From Bordetella genomosp. 9 (GTDB taxonomy: Bacteria; Pseudomonadota; Gammaproteobacteria; Burkholderiales; Burkholderiaceae_B), in contig NZ_NEVJ01000003.1 in NCBI RefSeq assembly GCF_002261425.1, positions 1,798,001 through 1,862,000 of the forward strand: a stretch of DNA of 64,000 bases. Reading direction: 5' to 3'. The notes under the pieces were generated by a model. The model was given only the letters and a program-made list of their open reading frames with translations, was not told the DNA's origin and did not search any database. Below are positions 16,669 to 25,843 of this stretch, piece by piece. The number at the start of each line of letters is the position of its first letter. Within the stretch, counting starts at the first letter, position 1. Both the position numbers and the translations under genes were made by a program.

Positions 16669-19458
16669 ATGCGCATGAGAGCACTCTTCAAGGCTGGCCT
16701 GATCTGCGCCGCTTTTTCCCTGTTCATCAATAGCGCCGCCGTCGCGCAGACCGCCGCAACGGCGTTTCCTCCCAGCCTGCATTCCACGCCGGCAGCCGCC
16801 GCCCCGGCGGCGTCCCACGATGCGCAGACCGCCAATGCCGTGAACGCGGCGGCGTCGCGGCAGGGAATTACGCCAGACGACGCCAGGCGCACCATCGACA
16901 TCCTGCGGGACGATGTGCGCCGGTCCGAGCTGATCAAGGTGTTGAGCACCATCGCGGTCGCCACGCCGACCGCAGCCGGATCCGCGCCCGCGCCGGGCAC
17001 GGGTGGCACGGCGGCGGCAGCCACGGCATCCGATGCGGCGGCCGCCCCCGCGGGCAGCCCGCCGCCGGCCGAGGACAAGGCCGACACCATCGTGCCGCTG
17101 CAAAGCGGTGGATTGACGGCGCGCATGTTGCGCAGCCTGGATGCCTGGATGGACGGCTTCGCCACGCAGATGAGCGAGGCCGCGCAGGCCGTACAGGAAA
17201 TCCCGCTGCTGATCGCGAATTCGCGCGCATTGAGCACCGACGCCGGCCAACGCCTGCTCGGCTTGCTGGCGCTGGCCCTGCTCGCGGCCTTCGCGGTAGG
17301 GCTGCTGCTCGAATGGGGACTGCACGCAGCCCTGCGCCGTCCCCGCAAGGCCTTGCAGGAACACGCCGACAGGCTCGCCGAACGGCTCGCCGACCGGCTC
17401 GCCATGCGCCACGCCGCCGAGGCACGCGCACACCCACCGCGCGAGCAGAAGGAAGAAGCCGCACTGGCGGGTGCCCCGCCCGATGCGGCACAGGCCGGGC
17501 TGGCGCCGCCATCCGACGACGTCGCCATCATCCAGACGCATCGCGACGGCGTGGACCATGTGGAAACCGTGCGGGTAGGCAAGCAGAACGCCGCCGGCGC
17601 CACCCCGGCCCCCGCCGCGCACGGCGACGCAACCGCGCCGTCGGGCCAGGAGCCGCGCGACACTTCGTGGGAACAGCGCTCCCATCATCACTGGCGCACC
17701 CTGAGCAACCTGCCCTACGCCATCGGTGCGTTGATCCTGGAGATCCTGCCGATTGCGCTGTTCTTCATCGCCGCCAGCCTGACCCTGCGCTACATTACCG
17801 CGGATCATCTGCGGGTGCGCGAAGCGGTCACCGGATTCATCCAGGCCTACGTGGCGCTGCGACTGACCATGGCGGTGGTGCGGCTGCTGGTCTCGCCGGC
17901 CGGACAGGGACTGCGGCTCCTGAACGTGAGCCCCGCGACGGCCCGCCTGCTGTTGGTCTCGGTCCGCTGGATTGCCGGCCTGGCGCTGTTCGGCATGGCC
18001 ATCGCGGACACCCTCCCCCTGCTGGGCGCAGCGCCGGCGCTGCGCATGGCCTTTCTCAAGGCAGTGTCGCTGATCGTCCACCTGAGCGCCGTCGTCCTGA
18101 TCCTGAGACTGCGGCGCCCGATACGTCACGCCTTGCGCGCGGCGCCGCACGCCACCGGGCCCCTGGCGGTCGCCCGCAACTGGCTGGCCGACGCGTGGGC
18201 GGTCATCGCCATCGTGGTGGTCATGGGCGTCTGGGTGATCTGGGCCATGGGCGTGCAGGACGGCTTTCCCAAGCTGATCCATTTCATCCTGATGTCGGCC
18301 GTGGTGCTGGTGGCCGCCCGTCTGCTGGCCATCCTGATCCTGGGCAGCCTGGGCCGGCTTTTTTCCACCGGCAGCCAGGGCGACCACAGCGGCGACGGCA
18401 CGCAGCGCGCGGGCGTCACGCGCCTGGCGGAACGCTACTATCCGTGGACGCGCGGCCTGGTGTCGGTGGTCCTGATCCTGTGCACCGTCGTCGCCCTGTT
18501 CGAGGCCTGGGGCCTGGACGCGCTGAGCTGGTTCGCCAGCGGAACGCTGGGACGCAGCCTGGCGTCGGCGGCGTCGACCATCGTCGTCGCCATCATCATC
18601 GCCATCCTGATCTGGGAGGCCGCGCAGTACGCGGTCGAGCGCCGCCTGGCCCGCTGGACGCGGCGCGGCGACGCCGTGCGCGCCGCGCGTCTGCGCACGC
18701 TGCTGCCCATGCTGCGCACGGCGCTGTTCATCGTCGTGGCCTTGATCGTGGGGCTGACCGCGCTGAACCAGATCGGCATCAATACGACGCCGCTGCTGGC
18801 CGGCGCCAGCATCATCGGCGTGGCGGTGGGCTTCGGCTCGCAAAAGCTGGTGCAGGACTTCATCACCGGCATATTCCTGCTGATGGAAAACGCCATGCGG
18901 GTGGGCGACTGGGTCACCGTGGCGGGCGTATCGGGCAGCGTCGAATACCTGTCGATACGCACGGTGCGCCTGCGCGGCGGCGATGGGGCGCTGTACATCG
19001 TGCCGTTCAGCTCGGTATCGACGGTCAGCAATACCAATCGCGGCATCGGCAACGCGGCGGTGCGCATCAGCGTCGCCTACGACACCGATATCGATCTTGT
19101 GGTGCGTGAACTCAAGCAGATCGGCGCATCGCTGCGCGAGGACCCCAACTTCAAGGACCAGATCCTGAACGACATCGAGGTCTGGGGCGTGGACTCGGTG
19201 GACGGCTCGATGGTGACCCTGGCCGGACAGATGCGTTGCAGCGACAAGGGCCGCTGGGGCGTGCAGCGGGAAATCAACCGGCGCATCCTGGAGCGCTTCC
19301 GCGAATTGGGCATCGAGATTGCCAACCCGCGCGCCAGCCTGCTGCTGCCCGCCGATGCGTCGCCCCTGACCGTGCCGGCCGGTGCGCAAGCCCAACCCGT
19401 GCAAGACGACGCCCGGCCGGGCGATGGCGCTGGCCAGACCGCCAGGCCGAAAACCTGA
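16669..19458 (+). CDS. MscS-family mechanosensitive ion channel, YbiO-like
   Basis: Large inner-membrane channel that opens on membrane tension. The 929-residue precursor has a signal peptide (ending near SAAVAQT), then an Ala-rich periplasmic domain of about 170 residues. A first membrane helix near 215, a charged loop with the heptad-like stretch DRLAERLADRLAM, several further helices (about 360-720) and the pore domain follow. The pore and beta domain are recognisable as GASIIGVAVGFGSQKLVQDF, then LMENAMRVGDWVTVAGVSG and IRTVRLRGGDGALYIVPFSS. This arrangement resembles E. coli YbiO but is longer. Two ATGs (16669, 16675) are possible starts, and neither has a strong ribosome site. Confidence 0.9.
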   Translation: MRMRALFKAGLICAAFSLFINSAAVAQTAATAFPPSLHSTPAAAAPAASHDAQTANAVNAAASRQGITPDDARRTIDILRDDVRRSELIKVLSTIAVATPTAAGSAPAPGTGGTAAAATASDAAAAPAGSPPPAEDKADTIVPLQSGGLTARMLRSLDAWMDGFATQMSEAAQAVQEIPLLIANSRALSTDAGQRLLGLLALALLAAFAVGLLLEWGLHAALRRPRKALQEHADRLAERLADRLAMRHAAEARAHPPREQKEEAALAGAPPDAAQAGLAPPSDDVAIIQTHRDGVDHVETVRVGKQNAAGATPAPAAHGDATAPSGQEPRDTSWEQRSHHHWRTLSNLPYAIGALILEILPIALFFIAASLTLRYITADHLRVREAVTGFIQAYVALRLTMAVVRLLVSPAGQGLRLLNVSPATARLLLVSVRWIAGLALFGMAIADTLPLLGAAPALRMAFLKAVSLIVHLSAVVLILRLRRPIRHALRAAPHATGPLAVARNWLADAWAVIAIVVVMGVWVIWAMGVQDGFPKLIHFILMSAVVLVAARLLAILILGSLGRLFSTGSQGDHSGDGTQRAGVTRLAERYYPWTRGLVSVVLILCTVVALFEAWGLDALSWFASGTLGRSLASAASTIVVAIIIAILIWEAAQYAVERRLARWTRRGDAVRAARLRTLLPMLRTALFIVVALIVGLTALNQIGINTTPLLAGASIIGVAVGFGSQKLVQDFITGIFLLMENAMRVGDWVTVAGVSGSVEYLSIRTVRLRGGDGALYIVPFSSVSTVSNTNRGIGNAAVRISVAYDTDIDLVVRELKQIGASLREDPNFKDQILNDIEVWGVDSVDGSMVTLAGQMRCSDKGRWGVQREINRRILERFRELGIEIANPRASLLLPADASPLTVPAGAQAQPVQDDARPGDGAGQTARPKT

Positions 19459-19480
19459 TGCCTGGCCCCGGCGAGCCGGC

Positions 19481-20104
19481 TCAGTCCGGCATCGCCCGCG
19501 CGGCGGCGCGATCCCCGGCGTCGTCGCTCGCCGCCAGGCCGGCCGCGACGCCGGCCCGGTCTTCCGGAACACGGTTCTGGCTCATTTTGCGCTTGGCGTC
19601 GATACGGGTGATGGGTAGCCGCACGCCGACGATCCCGCGCAGCATGGCGGCGATGTAATCCGCCGGCGCATCCGATACCGCCCACGGCGTTGCGCGCCCC
19701 GACTCATGATGTTCCGTCAGGCCGGAGACCACGCGCAGCAGACGTTCGGCGTCGTCGAAGAATTCGACCGGGCCGTACGCGTGCACGGCGATGTAGTTCC
19801 AGGTGGGCACGACCTTGCCGTCGCGCTGCTTGCCGGGATACCACGACGGGGTGACGTAGGCGTCCGGCCCCATGAAAATCGCCAATGCCTCGCCGGCCAC
19901 GGGCGTGCGCCAGTGCGGATTGGCGCGAGCCACATGGCCGTACAGCACGCCCTGCTCGCCTTCGTCCGCCGCCAGCAGCATGGGCAGCGGCGTGGCCGTC
20001 AGGCCGTCCGGCCCGCCGGTCACCAGTTGCACCAGACGCGCTTCCCGCATGACGCGATGGATGGCGGGCAGGTCTTCTTCGCGAAAGGCGGGCGGTACGT
20101 ACAT
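19481..20104 (-). CDS. PaiB-like FMN-binding negative transcriptional regulator family protein
   Basis: 207-residue protein of the PaiB/flavin-reductase-like split-barrel family. The start MYVPPAFREEDLPAIH is a family hallmark, followed by the FMN-barrel segments GHVARANPHWRTP and YVTPSWYPGKQRDGKVVPTWNY. PaiB was named as a sporulation and protease repressor in Bacillus, but in proteobacteria the role is unclear and DNA binding is not evident. It is a single gene facing the MscS gene convergently (22-base gap). Confidence 0.9.
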   Translation of the reverse strand: MYVPPAFREEDLPAIHRVMREARLVQLVTGGPDGLTATPLPMLLAADEGEQGVLYGHVARANPHWRTPVAGEALAIFMGPDAYVTPSWYPGKQRDGKVVPTWNYIAVHAYGPVEFFDDAERLLRVVSGLTEHHESGRATPWAVSDAPADYIAAMLRGIVGVRLPITRIDAKRKMSQNRVPEDRAGVAAGLAASDDAGDRAAARAMPD

Positions 20105-20155
20105 GGCGGTCTCCCCTGGGATGCGCCATTATGCATCCGCCCGCGCGGCCGCCGC

Positions 20156-21676
20156 TTACGACAACCGGGTCGTGATGGCCTTGGTCTCCAGGTAGTTGTT
20201 CAACACCGCCTGGCCCATTTCGCGCCCCCAGCCGGACTGCTTGTAGCCGCCGAACGGCAAGGCGGCGTCGAACACGTGGTAGCAGTTGATCCACACCGTA
20301 CCGGCGCGCAAGCGGTTGGCGATGCGCATGGCGCGGCCTTCGCTACCCGACCAGACGCCGGCCGCCAGGCCGTACACCGTGTTGTTGGCCTGCGCGATCA
20401 GGGCATCGTCGACTTCGTCGAAGGGCGTCGCCACCAGCACCGGGCCGAAGATCTCTTCCTGCACGACCTTCATGTCCGGCTTGGTGTCCACCAGGATGGT
20501 CGGTTCGACGAAGTATCCGCCGCCACCCAGCCCCTTGCCGCCGCAGACCGCGCGGGCGCCCTGGGTCTTGCCCGATTCCAGATAGCCCGTCACGCGCTCG
20601 TACTGCACCTGCGACACCAGCGGTCCCATCTGGGTGCTTTCGAGCAGGCCGTGACCCAGCGTGATCTTGCCGGCCTGTTCGGCGATGCCCTCCACCACCT
20701 TGTCGAAGATATTGCGCTGTACGTAGAGGCGCGAGCCGGCATTGCAGCACTGCCCGTGGTTGAAGAAGATGGCCGCGGCCGCGCCGGGAATGGCGATGTC
20801 CAGGTCCGCGTCGCCCAGCACGATATTGGGCGACTTGCCGCCCAGTTCCAGGCTGACCTTCTTCAGGTCGCGCGAAGCAGCCTGCACGATCAGCTTGCCC
20901 ACTTCCGTGGACCCGGTGAAGGCGACTTTGTCGACGCCGGGATGGGCCGCCAGCGCCGCGCCCGCGGTCTCGCCGAAGCCCGCGACGATATTGACGACGC
21001 CCGGCGGCAATTCCGCTTCCAGCAGCAGCTCGCCCAGGCGCAGCGCGGACAGCGGCGTTTCTTCCGCGATCTTCAATACCACGGTGCAACCCGTGGCCAG
21101 GGCCGGCGCCAGCTTCCACGCCGCCATCAGCAGCGGGAAATTCCAGGGGATGATCTGCCCGACCACGCCGATGGGCTCCGGGCGCGTCATCGATACGAAC
21201 TCCATGCCGGGAGCCGCCAGGGCCGAAATGGGTATGGTCTTGCCTTCGATCTTGGTCGCCCAGCCGGACATGTAGTGGAACATGTCGGCCGACAGCACGA
21301 CGTCGGCGACGCGGGCGACCGACTTGGGCTTGCCGTTGTCGACGGCTTCGAGTTCCGCCAGTTCGTCGGCATGCTGCAGGATCAGATCGCCGATGCGATG
21401 GATCATCCGGCCGCGCGCCGACGCGGTCATGCGCGACCACGGGCCGCTTTCGAAAGCGCGGCGCGCGGCGTGCACCGCCGCGTCGACGTCGGCCTTGTCG
21501 CCTTCGGCGACCCGGGCGATGACTTCGCCGGTGGCCGGGTCATGCACCTGGAAGGTCTTGCCGGAACTGGCCTGCACCCATTTCCCGTCGATCAGCATGG
21601 GCCGCGGCTGCGACAACCACTTCTCCAGGTCCGGAGATAGGGCGGGACGGGTCTTCAAGTCTGCTGGACTGTTCAT
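20156..21676 (-). CDS. NAD(P)-dependent aldehyde dehydrogenase
   Basis: Oxidises an aldehyde to the acid. The 506-residue protein has the full ALDH set: PWNFPLLMAAWKLAPALA, the cofactor loop GSTEVGKLI, the catalytic glutamate in LELGGKSPNIV, and the nucleophilic cysteine in HGQCCNAGSRLYV. The overall pattern resembles phenylacetaldehyde or betaine-aldehyde type enzymes, but the substrate cannot be fixed. I chose the second of two adjacent ATGs (21676) because AGGAG lies six bases before it; 21679 is the alternative. The gene stands alone. Confidence 0.93.
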   Translation of the reverse strand: MNSPADLKTRPALSPDLEKWLSQPRPMLIDGKWVQASSGKTFQVHDPATGEVIARVAEGDKADVDAAVHAARRAFESGPWSRMTASARGRMIHRIGDLILQHADELAELEAVDNGKPKSVARVADVVLSADMFHYMSGWATKIEGKTIPISALAAPGMEFVSMTRPEPIGVVGQIIPWNFPLLMAAWKLAPALATGCTVVLKIAEETPLSALRLGELLLEAELPPGVVNIVAGFGETAGAALAAHPGVDKVAFTGSTEVGKLIVQAASRDLKKVSLELGGKSPNIVLGDADLDIAIPGAAAAIFFNHGQCCNAGSRLYVQRNIFDKVVEGIAEQAGKITLGHGLLESTQMGPLVSQVQYERVTGYLESGKTQGARAVCGGKGLGGGGYFVEPTILVDTKPDMKVVQEEIFGPVLVATPFDEVDDALIAQANNTVYGLAAGVWSGSEGRAMRIANRLRAGTVWINCYHVFDAALPFGGYKQSGWGREMGQAVLNNYLETKAITTRLS

Positions 21677-21968
21677 CATGGTCTCCTGGATGAGATCCCG
21701 GCGGGACCCCGTTGCGCGCTGCTGCGCGGGCCCGTACCGGCGTGGCGATCGGGCCTCTCGTCTCTTATGCATAACGGGTATAACGCCCGAAGGGGCGCGC
21801 GCACAATCCCGCCCCCTTTATGCGTGCGGGGGACGACAGGCAGATATGGGAAAGGAAGGTCCGATGCCGAAAGGAGCCGCTACGGGAGGCACCATCCCCA
21901 TGCGGCCTGGCCCGGAAGCGGGCCGCCGCGCACCACCTTCGGGCATGGCGCCCTGGATGGACGATGCC

Positions 21969-22334
21969 CTAGATGGACGTGCCAAGCACCCGGTCCACCG
22001 TATCGACCATGAGTGTCAGGTCGAAGGGCTTGGCAATAAAGGCGGAATACTGCGGGCAGGCCTTGACGATGGACTCTTCCGGCAAGCCGCTCATGACGAT
22101 GACCGGGACTTCTTCCAGATAGGCGTTGTCGCGCATGGCAGTCAGCAGCGACGCGCCGCCCATGCCCGGCATCATCACGTCGGATACCACCAGGTCCGGC
22201 TGTACTTCCAGCATCCTGGTCAATGCCGTCAAACCGTCGTTCTCGACGTACACCGTGTGGCCGGCGCCGCTGAGCGCATCGTGCACTACCCTGGCGAGCG
22301 ATGCCTCGTCGTCCACCACCATGATTTTTGCCAT
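21969..22334 (-). CDS. Single-domain response regulator (receiver only)
   Basis: A 121-residue CheY-like receiver domain with no output domain. The acidic pocket is MVVDDE, the phosphoacceptor aspartate sits in VVSDVMMPGMGG, the switch serine in VPVIVMSG, and the conserved lysine in FIAKPFD. The start MAKIMVVDD at 22334 follows GGAG. No histidine kinase is adjacent, so its partner is elsewhere. It may relay phosphate or act by binding another protein. Confidence 0.92.
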   Translation of the reverse strand: MAKIMVVDDEASLARVVHDALSGAGHTVYVENDGLTALTRMLEVQPDLVVSDVMMPGMGGASLLTAMRDNAYLEEVPVIVMSGLPEESIVKACPQYSAFIAKPFDLTLMVDTVDRVLGTSI

Positions 22335-22680
22335 ATCCACTACTCCGTGCGCGCCATGCGCGTCCGCCATTCCTGCTGTCCGCCCCGCGCGGATCGATGC
22401 TCGACCATAGGACTACGCACGCAAGCATCGTGCCTGGGAGCTTCGTCGCGGCGGGTCTTCGCGGTGGATTCCCGCGACTGGGCGCGTAAGATACAGGAAA
22501 TCCCCATGCCCGGACCCTGCACCTCGATCGGGCCGTCATCCTTCGCGCGATTTTCGTGACTTGCGTGATATTCGGCGCGTTCGCGGCTTTCGGGAAGCGT
22601 TGGTTGATCTGGTTGCATTTGCCGGCCCTGCCCTGGGGTGCGGCGGCGGGGGCGGCGCGGCGATTGCTAGAATGCGTCTC
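22335..22680 (+). other. Intergenic region between receiver protein and DUF2946 gene
   Basis: About 340 bases that must carry divergent promoters. A short frame at 22340-22618 on the minus strand has no recognisable protein and no ribosome site, so I do not call it. The only distinct signal is the -10-like element at its right edge. Confidence 0.5.
22665..22673 (+). promoter_or_regulatory. Candidate extended -10 element before the DUF2946 gene
   Basis: TGCTAGAAT, the same extended -10 form seen before the murJ-like gene. Initiation seven bases later would fall at or next to the ATG at 22681, giving an almost leaderless message. No -35 is seen. Tentative. Confidence 0.35.
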
Positions 22681-23205
22681 ATGCCCCACCTCACCCGGAT
22701 GCGACGCGTCGATTCCGGCACACGCCTGATGCTGTGCCTGCTTCTGCTCGCGGTCAGCCTCCGGGCCATGATCCCGGTGGGCTATATGCCCGACACCGCC
22801 GCATTGCGGCACGGCGTGGTGCGCATCAGCCTGTGCACGTCCACCGGCGCCGTATCGGTCCTGCAGTTGATCACTGGCGCGCATGCGAACGACCCGCATG
22901 ACCACGGCCAGCCTGATGCCGGCCTGGCGCCCCGCGGCGACGCCGGCGCGGGCCACGCGCACATGGCCATGCCGGGCATGGCGCACGGGGGGCATGACCA
23001 CGATTCCGACTCGGACCACATGGCCGGGGCCGAATGCCCGTTCTGGGCCTCCGCCCACCTGGCCGCGGATCTGCCTACGCTGGCGCTGACGCCTTTCCTG
23101 GTGGCCGTCCGCGACGAAGCCGTGCGCTTCGTCGCGCCGGCCGAGCTCCCGCCCCTGCCGCCCGCCGGCCCGCCGCTGGGCTCGCGCGCACCGCCCCTGG
23201 CCTGA
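22681..23205 (+). CDS. DUF2946-family His/Met-rich protein, probably copper-linked
   Basis: A 174-residue protein with an N-terminal hydrophobic segment (RLMLCLLLLAVSLRAMIPVGYMP). A centre very rich in His, Met and Asp follows (residues 72-115, such as HAHMAMPGMAHGGHDHD), then AECPFW and a Pro-rich end. DUF2946 proteins are usually encoded with TonB receptors and PepSY proteins under copper control. From memory, one such Bordetella ORF (CruR) acts as a copper-sensing upstream ORF through a CxxC pair. Here the pair reads CPFW, so the second cysteine is missing. A PepSY gene follows 72 bases later. The start is uncertain: 22672, 22681 and 22699 are all ATG. Confidence 0.75.
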   Translation: MPHLTRMRRVDSGTRLMLCLLLLAVSLRAMIPVGYMPDTAALRHGVVRISLCTSTGAVSVLQLITGAHANDPHDHGQPDAGLAPRGDAGAGHAHMAMPGMAHGGHDHDSDSDHMAGAECPFWASAHLAADLPTLALTPFLVAVRDEAVRFVAPAELPPLPPAGPPLGSRAPPLA

Positions 23206-23277
23206 CGATACCCACGTCCACCGCAGTCCGCGCACGCGCGGGACTGCGCTCGTCTGTCCAAAGCACAGGTGCATCCC

Positions 23278-24765
23278 ATGCCAGATACCTCTTATCGCGG
23301 CGCGCCCGCGCGCGCCGGCGTCGCCCGCACGGCCGCCGGCACCGCATTGATGGCGCTCATCACGCGCTTGCATTTCTACGTCGGCCTGTTCGTCGGCCCC
23401 TTCATCCTGGTCGCCGCGGTGACCGGCACGCTGTTCGTACTCACCCCGCAGCTGGAAGACCGCCTGTACGCGGACCAGTTGTACAGCGACGCGACCGGCC
23501 CCGCCCATACGCTGACCGAGCAGATCGCCGCGGCACGCGCGGTGACCGGTCCGCAAGCCAGGCTGGCCGCCATCCGGCCCGCCCCCACGCCGGGCACCAC
23601 CACGCGCGTCATGTTCGCCCAGCCGGGGCTGCAGGATTCGGAACATCGCGCGATATTCATCGACCCGGTCACGCTGGCCGTCAAGGGTGACTTGAACGTC
23701 TACGGCACCAGCGGCACCCTGCCCTTGCGCACCACGCTGGATACCTTGCATCGCAACCTGATGCTGGGCGACCTGGGCCGCAACTACAGCGAGCTGGCGG
23801 CTTCCTGGCTCTGGTTCGCCGCGCTGGGCGGGATCCTGCTGTGGGCCTACGGCAGCCGCCGCAATGCGGCGCTCGCGGCCGCGCGGTCCGGCGCGGCGGG
23901 CGGCCGGCCGCGCCTGAGGCGCTGGCACAGCGTGATCGGGCTGTGGATCGCCATCGGCCTGTTCTTCCTGTCGGCGACGGGGCTGACATGGTCGCGCTGG
24001 GCCGGCGGCAATATCAACGTGGTGCGGCAGGAATTGGGCTGGTTCACCCCCGGGTTGGCCACCAGCCTGAAGCCGGGTGCCGCGGCCCCGGCGGGCGGCG
24101 AACACGCCGAGCATATGGCGGATATGGCGAATATGCAGTCCGTGGGACACATGGAGCACGGCGGCGCCGCCATGGCCATGGCGGCGCCCGCGCGGACCGA
24201 TGACGAAACGCAGTTCGACCGCGTGGTGGCCGCCGCGCGCGCGGCCGGCATCGACGCCAACGGCATCGAAGTCCGTCCGCCGCGCAAGCCCGACCAGGCC
24301 TGGACGGTACGCGAAGTCGACCGTTCCTGGCCCACGCAGGTGGACGCCGTCGCCATCGACGGCCGCGACATGTCAGTCGTCAGCCGCGCGGATTTCGCCA
24401 CCTTTCCGCTGGTGGCCAAGCTGATCCGCTGGGGCATAGACATGCATATGGGCATCCTGTTCGGCTGGGCCAATCAGTTGCTGATGGCCGCCTCCGGCAT
24501 CGCCCTCAGCGCCATGGTCGTGCTGGGTTATGCGATGTGGTGGCGGCGCCGGCCCGCGCCGGGATCTCCCGTGCTGACGGTCACGCAGGCCTGGACCCGC
24601 CTGCCGGGATGGCAACGCGGCGTCGCCGTGCTGCTGGCGGCGGCGCTGGGATGGAGCCTGCCGCTGATGGGCCTCAGCCTGCTGGCCTTCCTGGTGGTCG
24701 ATCTGCTGCGCTGGCGCCTGGCCACGGCGCCGCCGTCGGCCGCGCGTCGCGCTCTACGTCCTTGA
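23278..24765 (+). CDS. PepSY-domain membrane protein (PiuB-like)
   Basis: A 495-residue inner-membrane protein with about four helices: LHFYVGLFVGPFILVAAVTGTLFVL near residue 40, another near 185, HSVIGLWIAIGLFFLSATGLTWSRW near 225, and two near the end. This is the PepSY-TM pattern of metal- or siderophore-linked reductases. The heme-type histidines of the family are visible in TLHRNLMLGDLGR and DMHMGILFGWANQ. An insertion near 275-305 is unusually rich in His and Met (HAEHMADMANMQSVGHMEHG), like the upstream DUF2946 protein, pointing to copper. The ATG at 23278 was preferred to a GTG at 23269. Its last 92 bases overlap the convergent LysR gene. Confidence 0.88.
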   Translation: MPDTSYRGAPARAGVARTAAGTALMALITRLHFYVGLFVGPFILVAAVTGTLFVLTPQLEDRLYADQLYSDATGPAHTLTEQIAAARAVTGPQARLAAIRPAPTPGTTTRVMFAQPGLQDSEHRAIFIDPVTLAVKGDLNVYGTSGTLPLRTTLDTLHRNLMLGDLGRNYSELAASWLWFAALGGILLWAYGSRRNAALAAARSGAAGGRPRLRRWHSVIGLWIAIGLFFLSATGLTWSRWAGGNINVVRQELGWFTPGLATSLKPGAAAPAGGEHAEHMADMANMQSVGHMEHGGAAMAMAAPARTDDETQFDRVVAAARAAGIDANGIEVRPPRKPDQAWTVREVDRSWPTQVDAVAIDGRDMSVVSRADFATFPLVAKLIRWGIDMHMGILFGWANQLLMAASGIALSAMVVLGYAMWWRRRPAPGSPVLTVTQAWTRLPGWQRGVAVLLAAALGWSLPLMGLSLLAFLVVDLLRWRLATAPPSAARRALRP

Positions 24766-25642
24766 TGACGTCGACGAAAGCGCGCAGGCCCGCCGGCACC
24801 AGCCGGTGGCTGGGGTAGTACAGGTAATGGCCGTCGAAGGGCGGCGTCCAGTCGTCCAGCAGGGTCACGAGCTGGCCACTGTCGATGGCCGGCCTGGCCG
24901 TGTCCTCCCAGACGAAAGCCACGCCCAGGCCCTTGATCGCGGCCGACACCATCAGATCCATGCTGTCCAGGGTGATGGGACCGTCCGCGTCGAATTTCAG
25001 CTCCTGGCCGTGGCGCTTGAACTCCCAGCGGTACATCTTGCCGCTGGGCAGCCGGAAGCGGATGCACGGGTGCCGGGCCAATTCATCCGGCGTGCGCGGC
25101 GTGCCGGCGCGCCGCAGATAGCCAGGCGCGGCCACGCACACCAGCCGGCCATCGCCGCCGAACGGCACCGCCACCATGTCGCGCGGCAACGACTCCCCCA
25201 GCCGCACGCCCGCGTCGAAACCTTCGGCGACGATATCCACCAGCCGCCCTTCGACCACCAGGTCGACGTGTATGCCCGGATGGCGCTGCAGGAAGGTGGG
25301 AACGATGCGCTCCATCAAGAGGCGCGCCGCCGGCTCGGCGGCGTTGATCCGCACGCTGCCGGTGGGCTGCTCGCTCAAGGTGCCGACGTCGGTCAAGGCC
25401 TGGTCCAGTTCGACCAGGATGGGCGACAGATTGCGGAAGAAGCGCGCGCCCGCCTCGGTCGGCGCCACGCTGCGCGTGGTGCGGTGGAAGAGACGCAGCC
25501 CCAGCCGCTGCTCCAAGGCGCGCATCATGTGGCTGAGGGTCGAGGCGGACATGCCCAGTTCGTCGGCGGCGGCTCGAAAACTGGCGTGGCGCACGATCGC
25601 CGCGAAGGCGGTCAGTTCGGTCAGGGTGGGACGTTGATTCAT
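24674..25642 (-). CDS. LysR-family transcriptional regulator
   Basis: A 322-residue regulator. Its HTH near residues 20-50 (AAADELGMSASTLSHMMRALEQRLGLRLFHRTTRSV) marks the CrgA-like LysR branch. The effector domain follows, and a Pro/Ala-rich tail of about 25 residues lies wholly in DNA that also encodes the end of the PepSY protein on the other strand. It is divergent from the zinc alcohol dehydrogenase gene and probably regulates it. The start at 25642 gives the family N-terminus; an ATG seven codons upstream is possible. Confidence 0.92.
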   Translation of the reverse strand: MNQRPTLTELTAFAAIVRHASFRAAADELGMSASTLSHMMRALEQRLGLRLFHRTTRSVAPTEAGARFFRNLSPILVELDQALTDVGTLSEQPTGSVRINAAEPAARLLMERIVPTFLQRHPGIHVDLVVEGRLVDIVAEGFDAGVRLGESLPRDMVAVPFGGDGRLVCVAAPGYLRRAGTPRTPDELARHPCIRFRLPSGKMYRWEFKRHGQELKFDADGPITLDSMDLMVSAAIKGLGVAFVWEDTARPAIDSGQLVTLLDDWTPPFDGHYLYYPSHRLVPAGLRAFVDVIKDVERDARPTAAPWPGASAADRPPGRPAG

Positions 25643-25678
25643 GGGGTTTCGCCAGTAGGCCATTCCAATTCTAGGCCA

Positions 25679-25707
25679 TAGACCCACTAATCGGCGCTGC
25701 CTATACT
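25679..25707 (+). promoter_or_regulatory. Candidate sigma70 promoter for the alcohol dehydrogenase gene
   Basis: TAGACC (4 of 6 to TTGACA), a 17-base spacer, then TATACT (5 of 6). Just upstream, TAGGCCAT occurs twice, 16 bases apart, in the LysR/ADH divergent region and may be a regulator site. It leaves a leader of about 130 bases. Confidence 0.45.
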
Positions 25708-25843
25708 CCGCTCCGACGCGTCGCCGAGGCGTTGCCCGATCCACGATCCGGGAGCTGGCGGCGCCGAGCTGTCCCTCTCTCACGTCCGCGCGCAACCGGT
25801 CCCGATCGGCCCGCGCGGACGCGCACCACTCGAAGGAATCACC

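Noticed and set aside
14848..19572. 1574-codon open frame on the minus strand, antisense to the sugar dehydrogenase, HxlR and MscS genes
   Set aside because: It spans several well-supported genes on the other strand, has His/Arg/Gln-rich low-complexity composition, and matches no protein. High GC with strong third-position bias creates such frames.
22340..22618. 92-codon minus-strand frame between the receiver protein and DUF2946 genes
   Set aside because: No recognisable motif, no ribosome site and shadow-like composition.
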